Shown here piece after piece: positions 11,430 to 24,199 of a stretch of DNA of 64,000 bases. This DNA is from Saccopteryx bilineata (taxonomy: Eukaryota; Chordata; Mammalia; Chiroptera; Emballonuridae). The position numbers and the translations under genes are program-made. The DNA lies in contig NC_089494.1 of NCBI RefSeq assembly GCF_036850765.1, forward strand, positions 230,658,779 to 230,722,778. Reading direction: 5' to 3'. A model generated the notes under the pieces. The model was not told the DNA's origin and did no database searches. It was given only the letters and a program-made list of their open reading frames with translations. The stretch's first letter is position 1; each line of letters starts with the position of its first letter.

Positions 11430-12795
11430 ATACTAGGAAAGTAGGACATTCACATGCAAACATAGACATAGGACAAGGAAGTAAATGCTTAGGGAAAAAG
11501 AATAATTTAAAAATATAGTCAATACATATGGTGAAATCACAGTAGATTTTATAGAAAATGGAACCCTAAGTTCAACTTTCCAAAAACACCCCTCATCAAC
11601 ATGCATTTCTTGGAAAATTCCATTATGAAACAGACAGGATGAGGTACCCTAATGTCAAAGGGTAGGAAGCCTTCAGTAATCAGAATTTATGAAATTTTGT
11701 GATCAAATTTTGAAATTCTGGATACTTTCTGACTCAATGGAAATAATGGGGACAGTAATACATTAAGGCCCTCAACCATCCTGCAAAGTCTTTTCCTTGC
11801 CCTTAGTTACTATACCATCTTGATTTAGAAAAAATACTTTGTTTCATGATGGAGGGTCCTGTGATGCTCCAGAGTCACAATATATGTGACTTTATAGTTG
11901 TAATGAATTCTTTACACTTATTTGAAAACTTTCTAGTTCTGGTTACTAGGAATGTAGTAGTGAACAAAGATATTTTGCTCTCATGATGCTTACATTTCTG
12001 GCATTTAAAGGACTCTTATTTTACCATGTTTTCTTGTAAAATATTTTAACTAAAAAATAGGACTGGAAAATGTATTTGGTTATTTGATGCTTTTGTTAAT
12101 TGGATTTTGAGTATCTTAGATTTTATTTTATGATGGTTGCTTTGGAAATCTTCTGTGGATTGTGAAGGTAATGATAATGACTATGATAATAATGACCTCC
12201 TTGGTGAATTTGTTTCTTCCTGAGAAAGTATTATGCGCTTTCTTCATAAGTTGATAACGATTGACATAACAAGCCTGACAGGTCCCAGTGTTTGCCATGG
12301 GCACACATCCAAAAGTGTTGATCAGCTCGGCTTTCGTTTTCACGGGCATCACAGCCTGTGTATGATTCTATAGAGATAACTGTTAAATAGTTGCCTTGAC
12401 AAATTTGACTTCTCAAAGTTGTAGTTTAAAGGGGTAGATATTAAAGAAAGATTATTTTAATCATTTTAGCTGCGTCTCCATAAGAAAGTTGATGGTTGCC
12501 TTTCTCTCTGAGTTGGAGATTATGTAATAATATCATCAACTTGTTTTTATATAACTCTTCATAGCCTTCAGTATTGCTTTACATAGTTTTTTTTTTCCAT
12601 TAGGTCCATACAGAGAAACATTAAATGAGGCAGGAAAGGTGTTATCATCTCTACTGTACAGAGAGGAAACTGAAGCTTGGAAAGATCTCTGCTGAGGTCT
12701 CACGGGCAGATTGAAGAGCTAGGACCCAAGCAAGGGATGGCATCTTCGCCATGCAAGTGATGGCTGTTTTCAGGTTCTGGCTACCTCTCTGCTGC
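11430..12795. other. No gene seen; MIR scrap
   Basis: Mostly unique-looking AT-rich DNA. About 12600-12720 has MIR-type wording (aggtgttatcatctctactgtacagagaggaaactgaagctt). The small ORFs on the minus strand at 12128-12416 show no recognisable domain. Confidence 0.4.
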
Positions 12796-13250
12796 AGAGC
12801 CAGCAAAGCCTGTTGTCGATGGTTGCACAACTCTGGGAGCATTGTTAAATATCATATTAAGAAACAATCAAGCTTGGTAGTTGACTACTGAGATTGGAAA
12901 ACATTATTTTTGTAGAGCCAGCAAAGCCTGTTGGGGCTGGTTCACATAACTCTACAAGCATTGTTAAATATTAAGAAACAATCTATGAGGATTATAAGAG
13001 GGAAAGGTGGGTGAGGGGAGGCAGTAGAGGATGATGGGGGATAAATGACAATGGGATGGAAGGAGACTTGATTTGGGGTAAACATACACTACAATATACA
13101 GTTGATGTATTATAGACTTGTATACCTGATATCTATATAATTTTATTAACCAATGTTAATTCAATAAATTTAGTTAAAAATTATAAAAATAATCTAAGCT
13201 ATGCCATTTACTACTGAAATTTGAAAGGACTGGAAAACATTATTTTAAAA
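12796..13250. repeat. About 120-bp tandem duplication, second copy split by an L1 tail
   Basis: The segment agccagcaaagcctgttg...attgttaaatat...aagaaacaatc occurs at 12796-12872 and again at 12917-12983. The following segment (actactgagattggaaaacattatttt) occurs at about 12880-12912 and again, diverged, at about 13207-13250. The two parts are contiguous in the first copy but separated in the second by L1 3' sequence (12984-13190). Confidence 0.75.
12984..13190 (+). mobile_element. L1 3' tail
   Basis: It has the L1 3'-UTR wording shared with 35150-35385: ggatggaaggagacttgatttggggt, then acctgatatctatataattttattaa and an A-rich end. It is inserted in the tandem duplicate; a weak repeat (acaatct / ataatct) borders it. 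Confidence 0.7.
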
Positions 13251-13728
13251 CAAAAGTGCTGACACAAATTATTTTTGCTACTAAACAAAATCCCATGTAA
13301 AAATATTTCCATTATTCCTCACTGAAAAATAAATTAGGAGAAAATGCAGAATACAAAGAAGTAAGCAAAAACACTTATGCCACCACTAAAATCTTAGCAT
13401 ATTTAACTGTAAGGTGCTTATCTTTTCTATGTACACATAAACAATTTTCAATAAAATAAGATGATACTATAAATATTTCTTAACAATCTGCTTTTTTTTG
13501 CTTACCACTATCATAAACATTTTTATTAGTTGTTAATGTTTTGAGAAAAATATTTTAATATCTACCCTTTTATGATAAAATTAATATGTACTCATTATAT
13601 AAAATAATATAGAGATCTATTCTGCAGAGGTAACTATTGATTACAGTTTAGTGCATATTCTTCTCCATTTTTTTTATGAGGCCTGCATTTTACTGGTTGT
13701 TTCAGCTGATTAGAATACCTTTGTAAAG
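13251..13728. other. No gene seen
   Basis: AT-rich. Phrases around 13545-13640 (gatctattctgcagaggtaactattgattacag) may be a degraded LINE 3' UTR. Confidence 0.3.
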
Positions 13729-13740
13729 AAAGCTTTGCTC

Positions 13741-13986
13741 GGTCCTGGCCGATTGCTCAGTGGGTAGAGTGCCAGCCCAGCGTATGGAAAACCCAGATTT
13801 GATTACCAGTCAGGGCACACAGGAGAAGTGATCATCTGTTTCTCCCCCTTTCTTTCCCTCTTTCCCTCCCACAGCTAATGGCTGAATTGGTTCCAGCGTG
13901 GCCCTGGACACGGGCCCTGGGCCCTAGACAGGGTTGGTTGGGGTGCATGAGGGAGTCCTCACTATCTCCCCTCTCTCACCTAGAAA
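13741..13986 (+). mobile_element. tRNA-derived SINE, older subfamily
   Basis: The head GGTCCTGGCCGATTGCTCAGTGGGTAGAGTG, a TTTGATTACC box, a polypyrimidine body and a short A tail are present. The direct repeat AAAGCTTTGCT / AAAGCTTTACT flanks it. Confidence 0.85.
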
Positions 13987-14254
13987 AAAAAAGCTTTACT
14001 TAGAGCATCATGTATTTTAAGAAGGTACATATTTTACTTACTAGTGTGTCAATATAACAAATAATGTAAAAGCAACAAATAAATAAGTTATAGCCATCTT
14101 TTGGGACAAGCATGCAGACTTTCACTCCAGAAAGGACCAATATACAGGTATTCTTATACATGTTGAATTGCCTTTGGCTATAATTAAGTGGTGTGGGTGC
14201 TCTGAGCTGCATAATATGTAACTGTCCTTGTTTAAAGATGATACTTTAACACAA

Positions 14255-15094
14255 TGGTTCTCAAAGTGTGTGCCAGAGCGCACTGGTGCACCCTAGAAGA
14301 TTTCCAGGTGCACCCTATTGTATTCTATAGAAATATGTGCCTGTTGGGGACCAAGAAAACCAACAAGGTTTTTGGAGTTTAGAGTTTTGGGGAACAGAAG
14401 TGTGGGGAATTGACTGTAAACTAACAGTCTGCCCAACCCCTCACCTCACTTGCCTGATTAGGTTGCAAAAGGCTGTTAAGCTGTGGTGCTATATTGTTTA
14501 CACTACCCGCCATGTTCCCCAGAAAGACTGGAGGCAAGTTTCTTCTATGCTTTGGTGTAAAGTTAAGATGATGTATGGTGGAGGTTTTCTGCATTCAAAA
14601 CAATTAAGAGTAAAAAGAGAGGAATTCTTCAATGTATTGATGAGGAAATGAGAGTCTGCCTCTCAAACATATGCCCAAACATTGAAGAAATTGCTAGGAC
14701 AGATCAGGCTCATGTTTCTCATAAACACAAGAATGAAAAAACTTAACACATTTGCACCAGGACCTGCCAAATTTACTAAATCTTACTAAGAAAGTATCTA
14801 TAGATATATAAAAAGATAACTTTTTGTCATTTTTTAATTTTTTAACCCCTCTCTTTTACAAATTCTAAAAAGCATAACTCTAAAAATGTTTTTTAATGTC
14901 AGAATAAATTTAATTTTGTCGTATTTATTTTGTTGAATTACCATAAAAGCATGCTTGGACTTTATATTTTTTCTTTAATATTTGACTTAGTTATTATAAC
15001 ATATTTCTCAGAAACTTGTATATAGTGCACCTACAATTATTTGTAGGATTTTAAATGCGCTCCAGCTTCAAAAAGTTTGAGAACCACTGCTTTA
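14255..15094 (+). mobile_element. Internally deleted hAT (Charlie-like) with transposase scrap
   Basis: The termini CAATGGTTCTCAAAGTGTG and AAAAAGTTTGAGAACCACTG are inverted copies. The flanks CTTTAACA and CTTTAAAG look like a mutated 8-bp duplication. The interior is about 840 bp, too short for a whole transposase. The ORF at 14337-14651 has no intact domain. Confidence 0.75.
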
Positions 15095-15102
15095 AAGTCT
15101 GA

Positions 15103-17279
15103 GTACTCTCAGCCTTACAGACTGAAGCCATTCAGTCTTCAAATTTATCCAGAACCAGTCACTGGGGATGAATAAATCAGCTAAAAGACTTAGTCAAAGT
15201 CAAGAGGTAGCAAGCACCTGACAAATCCTAGTGATCGTGAGGATGAAGAAGACAGTGTGCAAGCCAGAGCAGTTGCAAAATGGAATCTGTAAGGCTTGAC
15301 AGAGTGACCCGCTGGGAAGGACAGAGTCAATGATAACTAACTCCAAGTTCTAAGTGAATTTGAGTGAATGAAGAGCAGTGGGATCCTAAACGATATCGTT
15401 GGAAGTGAAAACTCCCAAGGCCACCCCTTTAGTTACTCAGTGTTTTTAGATAGGTTTTCTGAATTTATGGCACTGCATTAGAAATAATTGGCCGAATCCA
15501 AAAGACACACTTTTATGGAGAAGGCCCCACTGATAGGAATGAAGCAGGGACAAGCAAGTATCAGTTTGGGGCAATTGGTGACTGAGTTCCCATATCCTGG
15601 CGTTTCTGAGCTGCATGGGAAGAGCTTCGGCTTTGCAGCCTGTTTTTACATACGAGCTCTACAGGAAAAGTCGTATGACCTTGAAAATCATTGAACCTTT
15701 CTGAGCTTCGCGTCCTCTCCTGTGAAATGGAGGACGTGAAGCCACGCCTGATTCTTATATGGCTTAAATGTGCTAACCTAACATTATGCCTGAGCTGCAG
15801 CAGCCACTCAATAAACATTTCTTCCCTTTCTCTCTTTGTCCCTATGGTCCGAAAGTATAGAGGCTGCAAAAGGCTTACTGATGCAGTGTGAAGGAGTCAC
15901 GAACACTTCCCAGAGGCATTTGCACAGAAGTAATCAGAGATGTTTCACTTGAAGTCTGAGGAACTGTTTAGAATTTGAACAGATTCTGATGATGCACCGC
16001 CTAAAACATCTGATCTATTTCGAAAGAGACTGATGTTTTTCTATTTCTAAACTGCCACATCCAAATCCTTCACTCCACCCTCATCTTTTTCCACTAAAAC
16101 GTATCTTTCAATCTTTGTCTTAGACATCTCCTGACCTCCTTGTTACAACTCCACATTCAGCTGCACTTACTATACTGATGTTCTTTCCTACCGAGTCTCA
16201 CCGTGATTCTGGGCAATCTCCGCAGCTACAAAATATGATGCATTGGAGTCATCTGAGTCCCTAGCTTAGAGATGCGTGTCTTCCACAACTCCCGTGACCC
16301 TTTCCTTCATTGTGGCCACCTGAGTCCTTTACTCAGAGCTCTTTCATCTCCAGGCTTGTAACCTTCAGTACAGCATCTCATTTCCTGACTCAATCTCCTT
16401 TGCTTCCAGCTCTTACTCTCTTTCCCACTAGACTTATTCTTCAACCTTATTGAGATATTTATCCCCCTGACCTACAGTCTCCTAGTGTATATTCCTTCCC
16501 AGCATCCCCTTCTTCTCTCTCCAGTCTAAGACCTGTGATGTGTCATTTAGATAAAACTTCTCAACTCCTCTGTCCTCTTGTCCCTCAACCGTAGCTACTG
16601 ACCCCAATCTTGGGTTATTCCAGATATCTGCCTTTTGGTCTCTTTCTCACCAGAGTTAGTGTGCACGGTGAGAGAATATCACAATACCCTGTGCAGTGTT
16701 GCATCAGTTGGGATGCCAGAGAGCCTCTGTAATCCTTTCACAAATAGCTACTCCAGATCCCTCCTGTTGCCTGCAGTGTCTATTGCACACTTGATTTACA
16801 ATCTCTAAATTCTCACCCAGTTGGAAAACTGGGAGTTTCCTCACTTAGACTCCTTTAATGACTCATCCTCTTTAGGCTAACACAGCACTCAGTGCAAACA
16901 GTGACTAGCCCTGCCTTCCTCTTCGCCTCCTTCCTTGTCACTTACTCTTGTGAACTCCACCATTTGATCTGCTGTGGTTGACCTGAGGCACTGCGCCCTC
17001 TCATGTGGCTTTTGTTGTGTTTTTGTTTTTGTTTCATTTTGTTTTGTATTTGCTACTGCTTTTACCTAGAATCCTATTCCACATTGCAATCTACTTGGTA
17101 GATGTCTGCTCTTGGTCCAAGATCACTCTAAATTTGTGTTTTTAGGAAGCTTTATCTCAAGCCCCCGCAGAAAACTAGGTTCATCTCCTCTTGGCTCCCA
17201 CAGCAACCCTTAGCACAGACTTGTCTTCTATGTACTTAATCTTAGTTTTTGATCCCCTTTAGTTCTTTGCGCCCTCTAT
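15103..17279. other. Unique-looking non-coding DNA
   Basis: This block is less AT-rich than its surroundings. Small ORFs overlap on both strands at 15488-15891 without a recognisable domain or splice context. At about 15770-15825 an L2-type tail (tgcctgagctgcagcagccactcaataaacatt) is visible. No gene is supported. Confidence 0.4.
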
Positions 17280-17760
17280 TGATTTCTAAGGACTGCTGTA
17301 ATAATCTAACCCAAACTTGGTGGCTTAAAACAACAGAAATTTATTGTTTCAGTTCTAGAAGCCAAAAGTACCAAATCAAGGTACTGGTAGGGCCGTGTTC
17401 CCTCTGACTGCACTAAGGAAGAATCTGCCCCATGTCTGTTTCATAGCTTCTGGTTGCCACAAGCGTTCCTTGACTTGCAGATGCATCCATCACTCCAATT
17501 CGCCATCTCCAAAGTGTTCTGTGTATCTTCACATAGTCGTCTCTGTGTGTGTGTGTGTCTCTCTCTGTGCCCAAATTTCCCTTGTTTATAAGGATATCAA
17601 TCATATTGGATTAGAGTTCATCCTTAAGACCTCATTTTAACCTGATTACCTCTAGATCGAACCAATTTTCAAATAAGGTCACATTCTAAGGGAGTTAGGA
17701 CTTCAAGATACCATTTTTTAAAAGGACACGATTGAATCTATAACACACCTCTTTTCCATT
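17280..17760 (+). repeat. Ancient placental interspersed repeat (class not resolved)
   Basis: The wording is that of a common old placental repeat: ggcttaaaacaacagaaatttattg, ccaaatttccc, ttataagga, catattggattag, cctcattttaac and aataaggtcacattct occur in the usual order. I recognise it as repeated but cannot name the family with confidence. A (TG)n run lies at 17545-17560. Confidence 0.6.
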
Positions 17761-17925
17761 CTGTATTCTAGAAGAGAAAACTGCCTTTATGGAAGCATCT
17801 GCATGCTCTCTGAGGTTATCCAGTCTAGAATCCCACCAGGAGATTGACAGCGAGGCAGTAAGGTGACATGAGGTCAGAGTAGAGTGCCCTGGTGGCATTC
17901 TTCCTATGGCCTATGGCCTTCCTTT

Positions 17926-18209
17926 TTTTTGGGGGGGAGTATTATTTATTTATTTAATCAAATGAGAGGTGGGGAAGCAGAGAAACAGACTCCCACATGT
18001 GCCCGACCAGGATCCAGCCACAAGTCCTCTATGGGGCGGTGTTCTGCCCATCTGGGGCCGCTGCTCTGTTGCTCAGCAACAGAGCTATTTTAGCACCTGA
18101 GGTGAAGCCATGGAGCCACCTTCAGTGCCTGGGGTTAACTTTGTTCAAACCATTCAAACCATGCTGCTGGAAGGAAGGGGGGGGAGAAAAAGGGAGAGGG
18201 AGAGAGAGG

Positions 18210-18255
<46 letters not shown>

Positions 18256-18368
18256 GGGTGAGGAAGCAGATGGTCACTTCTCCTGTATGCCTGACTGGGA
18301 ATCAAACCCAAGACTTCCACAAGCTGAGCTAACACTCTACCGCTGACCCAACCAGCCAGAGCCACTGT
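17926..18368 (-). mobile_element. tRNA-derived SINE with (GA)n microsatellite
   Basis: It reads as a reverse-strand SINE: an A-rich tail at the left, the head GGCTCTGGCTGGTTGGGTCAG at the right. The direct repeat GGCCTTCCTTT flanks it (17915-17925 and 18369-18379). Its polypyrimidine part has expanded into a GA run at about 18190-18253, which creates the Arg/Glu-rich ORFs there. Confidence 0.88.
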
Positions 18369-18379
18369 GGCCTTCCTTT

Positions 18380-20042
18380 GTGTTGGCTGTGTCTTTCAGT
18401 GGTAAGTCAATTTCTCATGGGCAGTTACTCACATAACTGCCTCTTTTTCCAGAGCTATGACCATTCCTTCTGCTTGTGTTTGGAGCTCAGGGGAGGTAGC
18501 TGATTGGCAGCTAGCAATCCCAGGATACCACACTATGCTTTATGGTTCCTTTACACCAACACCTTTGTAAATAGTCCATTTGGAAACAAACCTGTTATAA
18601 AATTAACCCCATTTTGAGTGTGCCTTTTGAGACCCTAAAGATATCTGCAAAAGTGTTACTTATCTCTTGAGTATTTGTTTTATTAACTATAATATGTATT
18701 CTTGAAAGCATACATCATATTTTTTATTGTTTGAATTTATAGCACTTAGCACATTTCCTGCTGCTAGTAGGTGTTGAATAAATATTTTTGGTGGGAGGGA
18801 GAGGATAATGAAAGGAAGGAAGAAAGGATTGAAGGACTATCATCACTAAGCAGTTTTTTGGTCATAATTTAGTTTTCTGACAGCTTCACAATCTTTTCCT
18901 GACACTAAGTCAATTCAGTAGCCATTCTGTATGCCTGCTCTGTGCACACCTCTTCACTGGGTGCTAAGGATGCTGACTGGTAAATAGACTTGGCTCATCC
19001 CTCTAGTAATTTTTTTCAGTGAATGGGCCAGTGTAGCTAGAGCTTAGTAAAGCAGGGAATGTTTTTGGGGTGGGGTTGGAAATAGGGCTTTAGACTAATG
19101 AAATGGGGTTTGGAAGATCTTCTGTGGTTATAGAAAGAGAATTGATGAGCAATATTGAGGGACAAGTTGAGATTCCATAGGAAGAATTTATAATGTACCT
19201 AATCCAATTGATCATGTACTCTGCTATCAGATTAATCTTCCCAAAGTACATTGGGATAACATCATTCTTGTGCCTTAAAACCTTCAATGATTTCTTCTTG
19301 TGGAATGAAGAATGAGGACCTATTTTGACAAAATCCTCTTACTTTTCCATGTCTATTTCCTACTGCTTCTCTGTGCCCACCAGTTAAAGCAGATGACTCT
19401 CTATTCTGACAGGTTCCCTCTTCCATCAGCGTGACTTTTCTCATGAATTCCCTTTTACCCAGAAAGAAATGTCTTTTCTCTAGCCCATTTCCACTTGTAA
19501 AATCCTACCCGCGCATGCCCCTCATTTTCTGTTTGCTTTTAGATCCTTGCTCATGCTCCCCTGCAACCTGTGTGCCCCATTGCCCACTGGCTTTGTTTTA
19601 GGTTCAGCCACTGGGTGACCCTCGTGGAGGAGAGGTGAAGTCAGGTCACTTCTCCGCTCATGCTTTGTTCCTGGCAGCGTCTCCCACTGGGGGTCCATCT
19701 CCCACGGGCAGCCTCGTCCTCTCTGATCCCATTCCTGCGGAGCAGCCCTGATTCAGGCTCCAGGAAACTCCCTCTTTCTTTCTCTCCCCTGCTCCAGGGG
19801 TAGTCGTTGTGCTCTGTTGTTGCTCATCTCTGGGTTTTCCCACTTTCCCTGTTTAGGTTTTCCAATACCTTTGTTATTAGTTCTCTATTAAATTCTCACT
19901 ATTGAACCATCCGATTTGGCCCTTTTTCTGATTAGACACTAATGGTAGACCATGCTCTTGTCCAGTGCTATCTTCCTCATGAACCTCTTTTAATCATGTA
20001 GCTGAAAGTGATTTTTCCTTTCCTTTTTAAAAACTCCCCTGG
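18380..20042. other. Non-coding; L2 scrap
   Basis: An L2 3' end is visible at about 18690-18790 (agcacttagcacatttcctgctgctagtaggtgttgaataaatatt). The rest, including 19460-19930, looks unique. No exon is supported. Confidence 0.4.
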
Positions 20043-20046
20043 TATT

Positions 20047-20049
20047 ACA

Positions 20050-20098
<49 letters not shown>
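20047..20098. repeat. (CA)n microsatellite
   Basis: An almost perfect run of CA dinucleotides, about 25 units. Confidence 0.97.
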
Positions 20099-20100
<2 letters not shown>

Positions 20101-20219
20101 TTCCAGCTATCATATTTTTCTCATAATATAACTCTATTAAAATTGCCACTAATTTTGAAACAAAGAAAAGATATTCTCAGAAATTAAAGAAGAGATATTG
20201 ATGATTATAAATACTTATT

Positions 20220-21000
20220 TTAGTTCCCTGATGGGTCCCAAACTATTTACTCTGTTTGGTGTTCTTGTCTTGTTCCCTGTTGCTAGTTCTATGCACTTGG
20301 GGTTTCTTCCTTATAGTATCAGGCAGAGAACTTGTACCTGGTATATACTCTTTAGTTTTTGAGATGGACATAGACATTAATCACTTGGCATGCATTTTTT
20401 TTCTTCTTTTCTAATTATCCATTACTAGCATACAAAAATAATATTAAATTTTTACCTTGTCTTTTTATCCTGTGACCTTGCTGAGTTTGCTGATTTGTTC
20501 AAATTATTATTATTATTTTTTGTAGATTCTTTAGGGTTGTCTACATAAACTATTATGTCATATGCAAATGATTTTACTTTTTTAAAATATGGATGCCTTT
20601 TATTTCTTGTTTTTGGCATCCTGCATGGTCTAAGACTTCCGGTACAATATTGAATACTTTTATAATATCCTTGCCTTATTCTTGACTTTAAGGGGAATGT
20701 GTTACGTCTTTGGTCACTAAGTATGATGTTAGCTGTAGATTTTTTTATAAATGCTCTTTCTCAGGTTGAGGAACTTCCTTTCTACTTTCCTAAAAGTTTG
20801 CTAAGAGTTTTTATTATGAATAGATATTAAATTTTGTCAAATGCTTTTCTACGTTAGTTTAAATGATCATATGATTTTCTCATTGTTTTTCTATTAATAT
20901 GGTGAATTTCATTGATTATATTTTGCAAATTTAAACCGATATTTCTCACCTTAAGTTATAAAATTGGCTTTGTGTTATACTAGTTATTTATTAGTTGTAT
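20220..21000 (-). repeat. L1 ORF2 fragment (antisense)
   Basis: Reverse-strand L1 reverse-transcriptase sequence. The phrases tgaccttgctgagtttgctgat, gtcatatgcaaatgatttta, atatccttgccttattcttgac and gttttctattaatatggtgaa occur in antisense L1 order. It is too degraded to code. Confidence 0.7.
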
Positions 21001-21497
21001 CTTTGAGAATTGATGCTAAAGGTTTCAGATTTGTATATCTAAAATACCAGAGAGTAACAGTAACCTTGAAGCCTTTCCTAATCATTAATTTCTCTCTCTC
21101 ACTAGGGCATTAAGAAATACAGATGTAATTGAGATAGTGCAACAACAGCCACTGGCATAGAGTAATGTTTCATAAAATGTGATTCAGGAACTGCTCAAAA
21201 CAGAATTTCTTATGATGCTTCATAAAATTGTATATTCATGTGCCCTATACCATCCTCATTTAGACTCTGAAAGCAGGGTCCTGAAATCTGCATTATAAAC
21301 AAATACTACAGGTATTATTCATACTAAACTTAGAAAACCATGGATACATAGTTAATTAGGTGTGTATGTGTTGTTTATGTGTGTGTGTGTGGGGGTGTAC
21401 AACATAACTTTTCTGCTTTTTGATATAAAACAGATATTATCATTGTGATTTTCAAGAAGTGAAAGCTGAGATTCAGTGAGGTTAAAAACTCACTCGA

Positions 21498-22476
21498 TTT
21501 TTAGTTTTTTGAGGAACCATCATACTTTCTTCCATAATGGTTGTACTACTTTACATTTCCACTAACAGTGGATGAGGGTTCCTTTTTCTCCACAGCCTCT
21601 CCAACACTTGTTATTACCTGTCTTGTTGATAATAGCTAATCTAAAAGGCGTGCGGTGGTATCTCATTGTAGTTTTCATTTGCATTTCTTTAATATCTTAG
21701 CTAATGAAGATGAGCATCTTTTCATATATCTGTTGGCCATTTGTATTTCTTCCTGGGAGAAGTGTCTGTTCATGTCCTCTTCCCATTTTTTTATTGGATT
21801 GTTTGTGAGTTTGTTGTTGAGTTTTATGAGTTCTTTCTATATTTTGGATATTAGGCCCTTATCTGAGCTGTTGTTTGAAAATATCATCTCCCATTTAGTT
21901 GGCTGTCTGTTTTGTTGACCCAGCAATCCCTCTACTGGGTATATACCCTCAACACTCAAAAACATTGGTATGTAAAGTCACATGCAGCCCCGTGATCATT
22001 GCAGCATTGTTCACAGTGGCCAAAACATAGAAAGAAACAAAAAGCCCTTCAATAGATGACAGGATAAAGAAGATGTGGTACATATATACTATGGAATACT
22101 ACTCAGTCATAAGAAATGATGACATCGGATCATTTACAACAACATGGATGGATCTTGATAACATTATACAGAGTGAAATAAGTAAATCAGAAAAAAAACT
22201 AAGAACTGCATGATTCCATACATAGGTGGGACATAAAAACAAGATTAAGAGACATGGACAAGAGTGTGGTGGTTACTGGGCATGGGGGGGAGGGAGGAGA
22301 GGGAAGGAGAGGGGGGAGTGGAGGGGCACAAAAAAAACTAGATAGAAGGTGATGGAAGACAATTTGACTTTGGGTGATGGGTATGCAACATAATTAAATG
22401 TCAAAATAACCTGGAGATGTTTTCTCTGAACATATGTACCCTGATTAATTAATGTCATCTCATTAAAATTAATTAA
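21498..22476 (+). mobile_element. L1 insertion with 5' inversion (twin priming)
   Basis: A single insertion flanked by the 14-bp repeat AAAAACTCACTCGA (21484-21497 and 22477-22490). The left half (21498 to about 21916) is ORF2 in antisense. The right half (about 21917-22476) is the sense ORF2 end, with a frame reading DPAIPLLGIYP, then the 3' UTR and A-rich tail. This is the twin-priming product of L1 retrotransposition. The 87-residue ORF at 21655-21918 is antisense L1. Confidence 0.9.
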
Positions 22477-22490
22477 AAAAACTCACTCGA

Positions 22491-22899
22491 GTTCATTCAG
22501 TTAGTAAGTGATAGAGTCAGGTTTTGAATCTAAGTCAGAGTCTGATGACAATAAAATAGACTGCGTCCTGGGCGTTCATAGCTCATGTTACATTGCAATT
22601 TTGTCTGCATTTTCCATAAGATTTTCTCAGCCATTTTCTATGCTATATCCTTTTGTAGTATTTTACATGCTCATTAAGTGAAGAATTTTTGTGATTCAAT
22701 TAAAAATAGAAGCTGACATTTACTTTCCAAAGCATTTATGTCCCTTTGAGTCCTAATTTTGACTCAAAGATCTGTGTTTGGAAAAATTAATTCTTTAGAA
22801 GAAGAATCTTTTGGTTCTTTTTAGATGCTCTGCTAGCAATCTTATGATACCAAAAAATATGAAAAGTATATTAAAAAATAAAAGAATTATTTATTGTTA
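22491..22899. other. No gene seen
   Basis: AT-rich sequence between two L1 pieces. I see no exon or clear repeat. Confidence 0.4.
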
Positions 22900-24060
22900 A
22901 AAAACCTTTCTTCAAACTACAGACTAATTTTACCTTTTAATACAAATGCAAAAATTCAAAACAAAATATTAATAGCTAAGATCCAATAGCATATGAAAAA
23001 AGAACTTACCATAAACAAGAAGGGTTTATTCTACAACTATTAAATAATTTATTAATATAGTTCATAATATTAATAGTCAAAGGAAAAATAAGATTGTTTC
23101 TTATAAAATACCACCTTTAATAAAAATCAACATTCATTTTAAATTCCAATTTTTAAATAAATGAAAAAATAGTAATAAATGGAGACATGAATAAACATCA
23201 ATCTCAAAAGGGCATAAAAAGGGACAAATATAAGGTGACAGAAAATGACATGACTTTGGGTGATGGGTATACAACGTAATCAACAATTCAAATGCTTTAG
23301 AAACATTTACCTGGAACCTATGTATTCTTATTCATCAATGTCACCTTGTTAAAGTTACGTTTTTAAATAAAATTTTTTTAAAAATCACTATTTGTCACCA
23401 TGCTTAAGAGGAAAACTCTAGAAGCATCCTCATAAAGCCAAGAACCATGCTATGTATCTAAGACAGTTTTGATATTAAGATATCAACAGTGTTACTTATA
23501 TTCTAGAAGTTTTATTCAAGGCAATTGAACATCAAAGCTAAATACCTCTTTAAAAAGAGAAAAAAATAACTTTGTGTAAATGATATGATTATATTACTAA
23601 AAACATAAATTAGAATAAAAACTACTAAAAATAATTCTTATAAAGATCACCAAGGTGGCTGGCTTCATAATAAGTAAAGAAAACAATTTTATGACAGAAA
23701 AGATAATGAGTAAAAATAATACAAGGGAAAACTATCCAAATGACAACAGAAACAAAAATATAAAACATCTAGGAGTTAACTATAAAAATGTGGGACCTAT
23801 ATGTAGGAACTTTTTTGAAAACAAAGAAAAATAGTTGTCTAACTTATATAATTTTAATTCAAATCATGTCAAAATCTTAGTGGTTGATAAGGCAAATTTA
23901 GGAGGATGACATTTCAAATCACTAGGGAAAAGATAGATTGTCAATTACTAATTAAACACTTCAGAATATTGGCTACTCATTTAAAAAATATAAAGTTAAA
24001 TTCCTACATCACATCTTAACCAAAATAATTTTGAAGTACATTAAAATTTAAATTTGAAAA
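22900..24060 (+). repeat. Old L1 ORF2 remnant with a younger L1 3' end inside
   Basis: Sense L1 ORF2 wording (aacaagaagggtttattctacaactat, ggagacatgaataaac, atcctcataaagcca, ggctggcttcataataag, atctaggagttaactataaaaatgtggg) runs through the block, interrupted at about 23217-23378 by an L1 3'-UTR (gactttgggtgatgggtatacaac ... cttgttaaagttac). All frames are broken. Confidence 0.55.
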
Positions 24061-24199
24061 AAGAAACCATTATAATAGTGGGGAAATATATTTGTAAATA
24101 AAGTCTGGAGTAGGATATTGAGTGTCTTTACTTTTTATTTATGTTTTCCATTCTTTTTCTAGAGTTATTATATATGTAAAAAGTGATTATATAATTAAA

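Noticed and set aside
15488..15891. Overlapping ORFs on both strands in a less AT-rich block
   Set aside because: No recognisable domain. The overlap on opposite strands and an L2-like tail inside suggest non-coding DNA.
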